Source of the DNA: 0-14-3-00-41-53 sp041500225
GTDB taxonomy: Bacteria; Nitrospirota; Thermodesulfovibrionia; Thermodesulfovibrionales; SM23-35
Assembly: GCA_041500225.1 (NCBI GenBank)
Contig: JBGQLV010000046.1
Coordinates: forward strand, 1-24,027
Direction: 5' to 3'
Length of the DNA stretch: 24,027 bases
How positions within the stretch are numbered: the stretch's first letter is position 1; the number at the start of each line of letters is the position of its first letter. A program made the position numbers and the translations under genes. The notes under the pieces were generated by a model that was not told the origin of the DNA, ran no database searches, and saw only the letters and a program-made list of their open reading frames with translations. Shown here one piece after another: positions 15,552 to 22,629 of this stretch.

Positions 15552-16493
15552 ATGTTTATGGATTTAAATACTATGAAACTGAGAATGCCAACCATCATGT
15601 TGTCCTTATTATTTTTCCTTACTTTTATGAATACCCTTTATGCCGAACCCAATAAGATCCAGACAAAAGAAGTCATAGTAATTTTTGAAGAGCCATTAGA
15701 AACCGTGGCTAAAGATGTAGTGAAGGTATATCCTGCTGTTAAAGCGGATCTCGTTTCGACTCTCGATTGGAAGGTTGATGTCATACCAGATGTATTTCTG
15801 GTTAAAGATAAAAGCACCCTAAGGAAAATGGTCGGAAGCGATATAATTATTGCATTTGCGATACCGGAAAGAAATCTTATTGTACTTGATACCTCAAGGG
15901 TATATACCAGGCCCTTTACCCTTGAGGCAACACTCAAGCACGAGTTATGTCATATTCTTTTGCACAGCAATATCAAAAACGAGAGACTGCCCAGATGGCT
16001 TGACGAGGGGGTCTGCCAGTGGGCAAGCGGAGGGATTGCGGAGCTTATAGCAGATGACGGAAACAGGGCGCTTACAAAAGCTACAATTTCTGACAGTGTA
16101 ATAAGCATAGGGGATCTCATAAGATTTCCTCGCGATGAAAAGTCTCTTCTTCTTGCATATGAGGAAAGCAAAAGCATTGTAGAATATATCGTCAGTGAGT
16201 ACGGCAAGCAAGGGATTTTACAGATACTTAAATATCTGAAAGAAGGGCATTCTATGGACGATTCTATACAAAAAAGTCTTTCTGTCAGTACTTCCGAGCT
16301 TGAGATTAAGTGGCTTGCATATCTTAAAAGAAAGCATACATGGTTTTCATATTTAAGCTACAACATCTACACAATCCTTTTTTCCCTCGCCGCTGTGATT
16401 ACTGTATATGGCTTTATAAGATTGCTTAAAAAGAAAAGAGCGTATGTGGATGAGGATGAAGAGAAGGATAGGGAGGGTGGAAGCTCATCCTGA
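15552..16493 (+). CDS. membrane-anchored gluzincin peptidase (peptidase MA-like)
   Basis: 313 residues. The N-terminal hydrophobic signal (about 12-31) ends TLYA, giving an extracytoplasmic metallopeptidase domain with H130-E-L-C-H134 and the third zinc ligand E152 in WLDEG, the gluzincin/MA-clan pattern. A C-terminal membrane segment (about residues 275-293, ILFSLAAVITVYGFI) and a charged tail (KKKRAYVDEDEEKDREGG) follow. The product is probably anchored with its catalytic domain in the periplasm. ATG 15552 is used; ATG at codon 8 is possible because neither has a clear ribosome site. It is divergent from nadE and is the last core gene before the cassette array. Confidence 0.85.
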   Translation: MFMDLNTMKLRMPTIMLSLLFFLTFMNTLYAEPNKIQTKEVIVIFEEPLETVAKDVVKVYPAVKADLVSTLDWKVDVIPDVFLVKDKSTLRKMVGSDIIIAFAIPERNLIVLDTSRVYTRPFTLEATLKHELCHILLHSNIKNERLPRWLDEGVCQWASGGIAELIADDGNRALTKATISDSVISIGDLIRFPRDEKSLLLAYEESKSIVEYIVSEYGKQGILQILKYLKEGHSMDDSIQKSLSVSTSELEIKWLAYLKRKHTWFSYLSYNIYTILFSLAAVITVYGFIRLLKKKRAYVDEDEEKDREGGSSS

Positions 16494-16813
16494 AAGTAAT
16501 ATAGATGATTTGAGAGTTGTGCATTGAGCGTGGTCAGATATTATTTGTCCAGAGACTCCGCACACCCAGTATGTTTTTTGAGGCTACATGGGTGTAGATC
16601 ATTGTCGTCTGAAGGTTCCTCAGGGTCTCCTTGGCAGTATTGGACAAATTTCCAATATTATACGAATGTCGCTTTTAGTCCGTATTACCACAAAAAACGA
16701 AATAGTATACTCTCAACAGCTATATTTTTAAAGGATATTTTTGTTTTCTTCATTCTTAACATATGCTATGTTATATCCATGTTAAGAGCAAATAGGAAGT
16801 TCGTATAGTAATT
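16494..16813. other. non-coding boundary upstream of the cassette array
   Basis: I see no supportable gene; a 94-codon frame here lacks a ribosome site and any recognisable domain. Two nested inverted repeats lie at 16755-16786: CTTAACATATG with CATGTTAAG, and AACATA-tgc-TATGTT. Where an integron would carry attI, a Pc promoter and a divergent intI, no integrase-like coding is seen in either direction. Confidence 0.5.
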
Positions 16814-16820
16814 GTTAGAC
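16814..16820 (+). other. first recombination core site (GTTAGAC)
   Basis: GTTAGAC fits the G^TTRRRY crossover consensus and is exactly the reverse complement of the R'' box GTCTAAC (18403-18409) at the end of the same cassette. No attC right arm precedes it, so it is either the attI core or the left edge of an eroded array. Confidence 0.75.
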
Positions 16821-16836
16821 CCAAGATCATAGAGGC

Positions 16837-17526
16837 ATGTTAAGAAAATATAGAAACAAATTATTTGAAGTCATCAAGACCGAAGGGTGGGAGACGAGTC
16901 TCTTTTCAGGAAGCGATGAGAAAATTGGGGATAGGTCTGTATTTGTTATTCGCTTAAATCACAGTCCTCTCCAGTTCATTGTCGGGACATCCGATGAGGA
17001 CTTGCTTTCAATGGATTGCAGGTTTACGTTATTTGCAACAAACTATCCATTATCAGACTGGATTCCTGAAGCGGGCTATGCTCAATATGAACTCATAGAG
17101 GACCGCTTTAGACATTGGCTCAAGATAGTGGATGAATACATTGAAGATATGAACACACCAGATTTATGGACTACCTTATCAGATGAATTCAGTAAATTTG
17201 ATCAGAAAGCCATCCAGGACAATATTAGTTTTACGCAGAGCGAAAAAGACAGAATCAGCGAAAGTTTATACACGATGCTAAACGAGGCTCGTGCGAAGCA
17301 AATTCTAAATGAAAGCCAAATGAAATTATTGGAAGAGAAAATTGATTATCTGATAGAGGCGTCAGACAGGCTGGGGAGGAAAGATTGGATAAACGCGGCA
17401 ACCGGCGCAATATTTGGATATCTTTTTCAGGCTGCGCTAACTTCCGATAATGCAAAAACTCTTCTCCATATGGCGAGTGAAGCAATAAAATGGATTACTC
17501 ACAATCCCTTATTCTTAGGTTTATAA
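16837..17526 (+). CDS. cassette 1 gene A: unknown partner of the TIR protein
   Basis: 229 residues; family not recognised by name. The N-terminal part (1-110) is mixed alpha/beta (RSVFVIRLNHSPLQFIVGTSDEDLLSM, FTLFATNYPL). A helical middle follows (SEKDRISESLYTMLNEARAKQ, MKLLEEKIDYLIEASDRLGR). The C-terminus has a glycine-rich hydrophobic stretch INAATGAIFGYLFQAAL and a final amphipathic helix, which could contact membrane. It starts 16 nt after the core site; AGAGG is only 1 nt from ATG 16837, so initiation may be weak. It shares a cassette with the TIR gene 22 nt downstream, so the two probably act together. Confidence 0.8.
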   Translation: MLRKYRNKLFEVIKTEGWETSLFSGSDEKIGDRSVFVIRLNHSPLQFIVGTSDEDLLSMDCRFTLFATNYPLSDWIPEAGYAQYELIEDRFRHWLKIVDEYIEDMNTPDLWTTLSDEFSKFDQKAIQDNISFTQSEKDRISESLYTMLNEARAKQILNESQMKLLEEKIDYLIEASDRLGRKDWINAATGAIFGYLFQAALTSDNAKTLLHMASEAIKWITHNPLFLGL

Positions 17527-17548
17527 CAAAAATGCGGCGGCTCCTTTG

Positions 17549-18391
17549 ATGACGGGTCATAATATGAAATGGGATGTTTTCATAAGCTATGCAAACGAAG
17601 ACAAAGAGAGTCTCGTCAGGCCATTTGTGCGAGGGTTGATTGCCAAGCAACTAAGAGTGTGGTTTGATGAAGTTATATTGCGTCCCGGCGACCGGCTACG
17701 CGAGGCAATCGATGAAGGCTTGCGAGACTCAAGATACGCTATCATAGTATTAAGCCGTGCCTATCTCAGGAAAAATTGGACTCGCTATGAACTCGACGGT
17801 TTACTTCATAGATTTGTCGCCCGTCGTGCAACTCTGCTACCGATCTGGCACGGCTTAACCTATGATGATGTAGCGAGCTTCTCACTCCCGCTTGCCGACA
17901 TAGTAGCGCTCAACTCACGCGATGGAGTAGATTCGCTATTGAACAGTGTAATTGATGTCATTAACCCTTCGCCGCCAGTACTAAAAAAGAATATTTCCCT
18001 CCGAGAGGTTTTTAGGGCCAAAATTGACTCTCTCTGGGATAGACCGGCACGATGGGAACAGTTATTCCAGAAATTCCAAGACAAGAACACATTTCTTCGC
18101 CTCGTCATAGATCCTGCTCAGAACGAAGAAGAATCTGAGTACCGGGGTTGGCTTGTGACGACATATCGTCTAATCGATTACTCGGATCAGCCCTACTTTC
18201 TAATGCATTACCGAAAAGAATGGTTAACGGAATCTGATGATTGGTTAGACTTTTCTGAACCGAGAGAAATAATTGTCTATGCGTTCATGCCAGTAATGCA
18301 GACTTTAATTGATTCAGTAATAGATGAGGCTGGTGCAATGGAGGCAGAGCCGCAAAATACGATAGAGAAAGATATTGAGACTGATACTTAA
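17549..18391 (+). CDS. cassette 1 gene B: TIR-domain protein
   Basis: 280 residues. An N-terminal TIR domain (about 7-130): DVFISYANEDKESL (strand A and box 1), VWFDEVILRPGDRLREAIDEGL (BB-loop region), YAIIVLSRAYLRKNW, then E81 in RYELDGLL at the position of the catalytic glutamate of NAD-cleaving TIRs. The C-terminal 140 residues (ISLREVFRAKIDSLWDRPARWEQL onward) are unlike known TIR partners and may sense a trigger. The start is ATG 17549 or 17564; the latter leaves only two residues before the TIR strand. Bacterial TIR enzymes act in abortive antiphage defence; that role here is inferred. Confidence 0.85.
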   Translation: MTGHNMKWDVFISYANEDKESLVRPFVRGLIAKQLRVWFDEVILRPGDRLREAIDEGLRDSRYAIIVLSRAYLRKNWTRYELDGLLHRFVARRATLLPIWHGLTYDDVASFSLPLADIVALNSRDGVDSLLNSVIDVINPSPPVLKKNISLREVFRAKIDSLWDRPARWEQLFQKFQDKNTFLRLVIDPAQNEEESEYRGWLVTTYRLIDYSDQPYFLMHYRKEWLTESDDWLDFSEPREIIVYAFMPVMQTLIDSVIDEAGAMEAEPQNTIEKDIETDT

Positions 18392-18402
18392 AATACGGAA
18401 TG

Positions 18403-18494
18403 GTCTAACAAAAGCATCCAGCCCGACGCCGAATAAACGCTTTTTGGTTTCAGTTTTCCGCTCTCGGCGGCGCGGCTGATGCATCTCGTTGTGC
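18403..18494 (+). other. attC1
   Basis: R'' GTCTAAC (18403-18409) and R' GTTGTGC (18488-18494) bound a 92-nt site. The arms GCATCCAGCCCGACGCCG and CGGCGGCGCGGCTGATGC fold into a long stem with unpaired bases, as attC bottom-strand hairpins do. R'' matches the cassette 1 5' core site 7/7. Confidence 0.9.
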
Positions 18495-18566
18495 GTAAAA
18501 TGATAATTAATCATCAAACCACCACCAATAAAAAACAAACGCAAGTGCAACAACGAGAGGTAGAAC

Positions 18567-19004
18567 ATCACCAACCTGATTTCTGAGCTCAATATTTATT
18601 TCGGAGTTGGCACCCTCGTTGCAATCTTGTTGTTTCTTGTGGGCTTCCTTATTATTTCTCGGCGTCGTAGAGAAGCCAGATTTAAGGCATTTCAAGAAAC
18701 CATGCTGCCATTCAAACATATCCTCGAAACTGGAAACTTCCCTGATGACAGGCATAACTACGGCGAATTTATCACTAAACTCTTTTCTGACCAAGACAAT
18801 GCCATGATTATAATTAGGGACAGGCTGACAGTAAAACGCCGAGACATCTTCGATCAAAAATGGACTGCATACAAGGAAAAAAGAAAAGAATATAATAAAC
18901 CATACTGGAATGCTCGCATTCTCAATATAGTTGAACGTCAACTTGAAGACAAAGAGATTCTTAATCTGATTAATGAACTTCTTGAAATTGCAAAAAAGAA
19001 TTAA
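18567..19004 (+). CDS. cassette 2: membrane-anchored protein of unknown function
   Basis: About 145 residues. One N-terminal membrane segment (FGVGTLVAILLFLVGFLII) is followed by a basic stop-transfer RRRREAR, then a soluble helical domain (AFQETMLPFKHILETGNF, YKEKRKEYNKPYWNARIL). I recall similar anchored proteins as common integron cassette cargo; their function is unknown. The start is a puzzle: AGAGG at 18556-18560 is 6 nt before ATC 18567, and no ATG/GTG/TTG occurs until TTG 18627, which would cut into the membrane segment. ATC or CTG (18576) is therefore likelier than 18627. The stop is 5 nt before the attC2 R'' box. Confidence 0.75.
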   Translation: MTNLISELNIYFGVGTLVAILLFLVGFLIISRRRREARFKAFQETMLPFKHILETGNFPDDRHNYGEFITKLFSDQDNAMIIIRDRLTVKRRDIFDQKWTAYKEKRKEYNKPYWNARILNIVERQLEDKEILNLINELLEIAKKN

Positions 19005-19009
19005 AGACC

Positions 19010-19101
19010 GTACAACAAAAACATCCAGACGACACGGGTTAAACGTGTTTCGTTTTTGTATCATGCTGGTTGCCCCGTGCGGCTGATACATCTCGTTAGC
19101 A
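19010..19101 (+). other. attC2
   Basis: R'' GTACAAC (19010-19016) and R' GTTAGCA (19095-19101), 92 nt. The arms ATCCAGACGACACGGG and CCCCGTGCGGCTGAT pair. R'' matches the core site at the start of cassette 2 (GTTGTGC) at 6 of 7 positions. Confidence 0.9.
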
Positions 19102-19123
19102 CGCAATTAATGGAGATTATGTA

Positions 19124-20455
19124 ATGAAAGAAATGCACATATTTCTCGATACAATGATCTTTTTGCATTACAGATTCATTGAGGAAATCGATTTTCTATC
19201 TTTGCTTAGTGCTGAAAAAATCATAATTGTAATCCCTCGCATAACTATTCGAGAACTCGATAAAGTGAAGAACGTCCATAATCAAAGCCGAATCCGAGAG
19301 CGAGCTAAGAAGGTGCTTCATAAAATCGAAAAGTGGATGCCATCGGCGGAACCTATTAGGTCTGGAATTACTGTGCTGTATTATGAATCTGTTCCTACGA
19401 TTTCTTTTGAAAAGTACGGGCTAAATCCAGACTGGAGTGACGATTTTCTGCTGGCGAGTATAATGCAGTATAAGCATGAAAATCCAAATGCTGAAACTTA
19501 CTTGATTTCCCAAGACTCTGGTCCTAGGCTTACTGCTCAGCATTTAGGAATCCCCGCACTCGAATTACCGCAAGAATTTAAACTTCCGGTCATAGCGGAT
19601 CCCATTGAATTAGAAAATATTGAACTTAGGAAAACGGTAGCTAAACTCCAGTCGGCGATACCGCAGCTGGTTGTGTGTTTTGCTGGAAGTGATCCGCCAG
19701 AGTCTCATGCAAAATTCATGTTGCCAGAGCCCCTAAAGCCAATAGATGACGAGATTGAGAATAAGCTTAAAGAGATTAAAGAAAAGTATCCCAAACGCTA
19801 TCCGACAGATATTAAGGGAACAGATACTTACCCAAATATAGCAGCTGCACTTTCTATGTTACAATCACTTCTGCCGACGTCGCCGGAAGAATACGATAGA
19901 TACAATAGCGATGTTGATGAATATTTAACTTTATATGAACAATATATGAAGGAAAGTTGGCAGATCAAAGAAATAGGAAGGAGAACAATACAATTTCAAA
20001 TTGAAGTGCGTAATATAGGAACCGCACCTGCTGACGACGTTGATTTCTACTTCTATTTCCCAGATGGTTTTACTCTAGAAAAAGAAGAGGATTTCCCTTC
20101 GCTCCCAAAGAAGCCTAAGCCACCTGTTGAACCAAGATCACAAGCGCAAATATTTGCTGAGTCAATTGATCGGTTTCGTCATTTTCCAGACATATCATTA
20201 CCAAGACCGTATCTGCCACAAATAGATCAGCCAAGCACATTTAATTTAAGAAGAACTAAAAGCTATGAGCTTACGGATCACACTAAAAGAATAAAGCATG
20301 GCGATTACTTTCTCTTTCCAGAACTGTATCTAACCTTCGATTCCTTTGAGAAAGTAGCTTCATTCTCATGTGACTATACAATTCGTCCGGCGAATTTACC
20401 TGAACCATTACAAGGAAAACTGCATTTTGTAATTGAAAAAAAGAGCGAGTGCTAA
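19124..20455 (+). CDS. cassette 3: PIN-domain nuclease with C-terminal beta-rich domain
   Basis: 443 residues. An N-terminal PIN RNase-like domain (about 4-150) has a complete acidic set: D9 (FLDT), E44 (RELDKVK), D106/D107 (WSDDFLLA) and D131 (ISQDSG). A helical linker (about 165-265, with a coiled-coil-like IDDEIENKLKEIKEKYPKR) leads to a beta-rich region (IQFQIEVRNIGTAPADDVDF; later LYLTFDSFEKVASFSCDYTI) resembling a CARDB/Ig-like sandwich. This is far longer than VapC toxins and no antitoxin gene is in the cassette. GGAG lies 8 nt before ATG 19124, and the stop codon lies within the R'' box of attC3. Substrate unknown. Confidence 0.85.
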   Translation: MKEMHIFLDTMIFLHYRFIEEIDFLSLLSAEKIIIVIPRITIRELDKVKNVHNQSRIRERAKKVLHKIEKWMPSAEPIRSGITVLYYESVPTISFEKYGLNPDWSDDFLLASIMQYKHENPNAETYLISQDSGPRLTAQHLGIPALELPQEFKLPVIADPIELENIELRKTVAKLQSAIPQLVVCFAGSDPPESHAKFMLPEPLKPIDDEIENKLKEIKEKYPKRYPTDIKGTDTYPNIAAALSMLQSLLPTSPEEYDRYNSDVDEYLTLYEQYMKESWQIKEIGRRTIQFQIEVRNIGTAPADDVDFYFYFPDGFTLEKEEDFPSLPKKPKPPVEPRSQAQIFAESIDRFRHFPDISLPRPYLPQIDQPSTFNLRRTKSYELTDHTKRIKHGDYFLFPELYLTFDSFEKVASFSCDYTIRPANLPEPLQGKLHFVIEKKSEC

Positions 20456-20539
20456 CAAGCAAATCCAGTGGACACGGGATAAGCCCGTTTCTTTTTTGCA
20501 ATGGTCGGTTGCCCGTGCCACTAAATTAGGTCGTTAGCT
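20449..20539 (+). other. attC3
   Basis: R'' (G)TGCTAAC (20449-20456) and R' GTTAGCT (20533-20539). The arms GTGGACACGGG and CCCGTGCCAC pair. R'' is an exact 8/8 complement of the core site GTTAGCAC that opens cassette 3. The stop codon of the PIN gene is inside R''. Confidence 0.92.
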
Positions 20540-20569
20540 TGTCAATTAAGGAATTAAGGGAGGGTAATA

Positions 20570-20992
20570 ATGGAGACAAAAAGTAAAAACCTTGGAATCT
20601 ATACATCATATGATGAACAATTAAATGGACATATCCAAGAAGCTGTTGATATTTCGAAAACATCTGGATATTTAATATGGTTGGTGAAAAAAGGAATAAA
20701 TCCAGAGCGATTCAAATTACCAACAACTATTTTAATAAAAATAAAAAAGGACGAAAGATTTTATAGGGGTGAAGTTACAGATATTAAAAGGGTAACAGAT
20801 GTTGTAGTAGAGGAAATTCTTTCGGAAACTTCACATAGACCAATAAAATGGCAAAAGGTTGACCGTGAATTGTATAAAGATTTTAAGAGCGTCTTATATA
20901 TAAAAGGATTAGAACAAATACCAAGGCCGCATGAAGTAACAGGGAAGCATCCTCCAGAAAGTTTATACTATATAGAATTTGATGACATATAA
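20570..20992 (+). CDS. cassette 4: unknown protein, possibly EVE/PUA-like
   Basis: 140 residues; no confident family. Features: a KSKNLGIYTSYDEQLNGHIQ opening, a probable beta-strand pair TTILIKIKKDERFYRGEVTDI, and a C-terminal block RPIKWQKVDRELYKDFKSVL then LEQIPRPHEV. The arrangement of a 'RGEVTDIKRV' strand and a later 'FKSVLYIKGLEQIPRP' strand vaguely resembles EVE/PUA-fold RNA or modified-base binders; this is weak. GGGAGGG lies 6 nt before ATG 20570. It is the only gene in its cassette. Confidence 0.7.
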   Translation: METKSKNLGIYTSYDEQLNGHIQEAVDISKTSGYLIWLVKKGINPERFKLPTTILIKIKKDERFYRGEVTDIKRVTDVVVEEILSETSHRPIKWQKVDRELYKDFKSVLYIKGLEQIPRPHEVTGKHPPESLYYIEFDDI

Positions 20993-20997
20993 AAAGC

Positions 20998-21089
20998 AGC
21001 CAACAACCGGCTCGACAGCCGACCGGGATTAAACGTGGTTTGGTTTTGGCATAGGTGATTGCCCCGGCGGGTCAGCCAGAGCGTTAAAC
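20998..21089 (+). other. attC4
   Basis: R'' AGCCAAC (20998-21004) and R' GTTAAAC (21083-21089), 92 nt. The arms GGCTCGACAGCCGACCGGG and GCCCCGGCGGGTCAGCC pair. R'' matches the cassette 4 5' core site GTTAGCT at 6/7. Confidence 0.9.
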
Positions 21090-21099
21090 CGATAAAAAT

Positions 21100-21567
21100 A
21101 TGAAAACAGATAATCAGATTACAGGCAACATCGGACTTTATTACACATGCTTCAAGCTTTCTTGCATGGGCTGGAATGTAATGCCAACGGCGAGAAATGC
21201 ACGCGGAGTTGATATAATTGCCTACAACCAAAATGGTAGCCGTTTTATTGGGATACAAGTTAAGGCGCTAAGCAAACGTAATCCCGTGCCATTAGGAACA
21301 AGCATTGACAGGATTATGGGCGATTTCTGGGTTATCGTCAACAATGTGGCAAATGCGCCGGAAGCATTTATCTTGCTACCGGAAGAAATTAAGGAACGAG
21401 CGCATCGCGGGGAAAAGGATGATCGCGTGTCATATTGGCTTCAACCCAGTTCCTATGATACCAATGCGTTTCGTGAAGCATGGCATAGGATAGGACACGG
21501 AATTGAGGAGCCTATCAAGACGCTTAAGAAGGGTGTTGCAAAAAAATCGTCACGCCCTTTGGCCTGA
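21100..21567 (+). CDS. cassette 5 gene A: PD-(D/E)XK-like nuclease-fold protein
   Basis: 155 residues. GNIGLYYTCFKLSCMGWNV then RNARGVDIIAYN and FIGIQVKALSKR follow the pattern of restriction-endonuclease-like folds: D38 and Q53-x-K55, with Gln in place of the usual Glu/Asp. Stand-alone proteins with this motif are usually annotated as DUF4365- or holliday-junction-resolvase-like. Activity with Gln is plausible but not assured. ATG 21100 is 10 nt after the core site with no ribosome site, so it may be translated leaderless or weakly. It shares the cassette with a second gene 26 nt downstream. Confidence 0.75.
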   Translation: MKTDNQITGNIGLYYTCFKLSCMGWNVMPTARNARGVDIIAYNQNGSRFIGIQVKALSKRNPVPLGTSIDRIMGDFWVIVNNVANAPEAFILLPEEIKERAHRGEKDDRVSYWLQPSSYDTNAFREAWHRIGHGIEEPIKTLKKGVAKKSSRPLA

Positions 21568-21593
21568 TAAACTAATTTAAGGAGGATAATATT

Positions 21594-21968
21594 ATGGGTA
21601 CTGTTCCTGCCTCTGCGGAACGACTTGCAGACCATTTTGTGTCTTATCTCTTTGACCAGTATCAGGGCTCACGACACGTCAGACGGGTTGCTTCATGGAT
21701 TGGTTTTATAATTAAAGCAATAGAAAAAATCGCTGGCCCCAGGCTTCGCCAAAATCGGCAACGACAAATTATGTTTGATTACAAAGACAGGCAATTTAAA
21801 GCAAAATATAATCATAGAGCGGGTTCTAGGGGTGGCATAGAAATTATTGAGGTCTTGCCAGGCAGAGGTGCGCCCGAAGGCAAAACGGTTATTCAGGTGA
21901 CAAACCTTGCAGAAGCGGAAGACTGTTATCGCACACTCAAGGGACGCCTGGATGCATTCATTAAATAA
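21594..21968 (+). CDS. cassette 5 gene B: unknown small protein
   Basis: 124 residues, not recognised. Helical N-terminus (ERLADHFVSYLFDQYQGSRHVRR), then RQRQIMFDYKDRQFKAKYNH and RGGIEIIEVLPGRGAPEGKTV, an apparent beta-hairpin rich in basic and glycine residues that could bind nucleic acid, then a short helix (LAEAEDCYRTLKGRLDAFIK). A strong AAGGAGG precedes ATG 21594. It is paired with the D...QxK protein in one cassette, so a two-component function is likely; the stop is 9 nt before the attC5 R'' box. Confidence 0.75.
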   Translation: MGTVPASAERLADHFVSYLFDQYQGSRHVRRVASWIGFIIKAIEKIAGPRLRQNRQRQIMFDYKDRQFKAKYNHRAGSRGGIEIIEVLPGRGAPEGKTVIQVTNLAEAEDCYRTLKGRLDAFIK

Positions 21969-21977
21969 TAAAACAAG

Positions 21978-22068
21978 GTTTAACAAGTGGCTCGACGGCG
22001 GCTGGGAATAGCCTATTACTTTTTCAGGTCAGGGTGAGTGCCCCGGCGCGTCAGCCTTGTCGTTAGTT
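21978..22068 (+). other. attC5
   Basis: R'' GTTTAAC (21978-21984) and R' GTTAGTT (22062-22068), 91 nt. The arms GTGGCTCGACGGCGGCTGGG and GCCCCGGCGCGTCAGCC pair imperfectly. R'' with the flanking G matches the cassette 5 5' core site GTTAAACC at 8/8. Confidence 0.92.
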
Positions 22069-22084
22069 GGGAAAAGAGGTATCC

Positions 22085-22609
22085 ATGACTGCTGAACTAT
22101 CGAGGCTCTCCGAAGTCGAATTATTGAAGCTCCATGCTTCTATAATTGACGAATTGAAAGCCAGAAAAGTTGTAAGGACAAAAAATAACCCTGTCGGTGA
22201 TTACACAGAATGGCTTGTGTCAAATGCTTTAAAACTCCAATTATCTAACAATTCAGCGTCAGGTTATGATGGAATAGACAAAAAGGGCATTAAGTACCAG
22301 ATAAAGGGTAGACGAATCACGCCAGAAAATACATCAAGACAACTGAGTGCGATTCGCAATTTGAAGAAAAAAGACTTCGACTTTTTGATTGGAGTCATAT
22401 TCAACAAAGACTACAAAATTCTTGATGCCGTGATGATTCCTCATGCGGTGGTTGAAGAGTACGCATCTTATAAAAAGCATGTTAATGCCCATATTCTCCA
22501 TCTTCGAGAGGCAATTTTGACAGACACACGAGTAAGAAATATTATAGGACAGCTAACACTTATAAGTCCCCTCATTGTCAAGAGAAAAAACGATTCTGAT
22601 CGGAAATAG
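22085..22609 (+). CDS. cassette 6: nuclease-fold-like protein with altered C-terminus
   Basis: 174 residues. VRTKNNPVGDYTEWLVSNAL, SASGYDGIDKKGIKYQIKGRR and TPENTSRQLSAIRNL form a recognisable conserved family of uncharacterised proteins. E42, D62 and Q72-x-K74 suggest a PD-(D/E)XK-type core, parallel to the cassette 5 protein; this is inference. ATG 22085 has AGAGG 5 nt upstream; an upstream TTG (22067) lies inside attC5. The last 16 residues (TLISPLIVKRKNDSDRK region) are coded by the 73-bp dispersed repeat, so the original C-terminus has probably been replaced. Confidence 0.78.
   Translation: MTAELSRLSEVELLKLHASIIDELKARKVVRTKNNPVGDYTEWLVSNALKLQLSNNSASGYDGIDKKGIKYQIKGRRITPENTSRQLSAIRNLKKKDFDFLIGVIFNKDYKILDAVMIPHAVVEEYASYKKHVNAHILHLREAILTDTRVRNIIGQLTLISPLIVKRKNDSDRK
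22551..22557 (+). other. candidate orphan R'' box (AGCTAAC)
   Basis: Its reverse complement GTTAGCT matches the cassette 6 5' core site GTTAGTT at 6/7, better than the R'' of attC6 (4/7). No attC follows; the 73-bp repeat begins at its last base. It may mark the original attC of this cassette, now lost. Confidence 0.4.
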
Positions 22610-22629
22610 AAAAATTCTATTCCCTATTT
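22557..22629 (+). repeat. 73-bp dispersed repeat, copy 1
   Basis: Begins CACTTATAAG and ends TCCCTATTT. It matches 23816-23888 at 68 of 73 positions. It includes a GGAAATAG...CTATTCC inverted repeat. In this copy it is read as the C-terminus and stop of the cassette 6 gene. Confidence 0.85.

Noticed and set aside
16524..16808. A 94-codon rightward frame between the peptidase gene and the array
   Set aside because: No ribosome site, no recognisable domain, low-complexity Ser/His/Tyr content, and it runs through the nested inverted repeats.
17521..17563. A decayed attC between the two genes of cassette 1 (ATAACAAAAATGCGGCGGC resembles a left arm)
   Set aside because: No right arm or GTTRRRY core; the R'' at 18403 pairs with the core at 16814, so both genes belong to one cassette.
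18607..18807. A 66-codon rightward frame inside cassette 2
   Set aside because: It overlaps the membrane-protein frame, has Cys/Ser-rich shadow composition and no ribosome site.
18507..19106. A 199-codon leftward frame opposite cassette 2
   Set aside because: It runs across attC2 and against the direction of every cassette; it is the antisense of the real gene.
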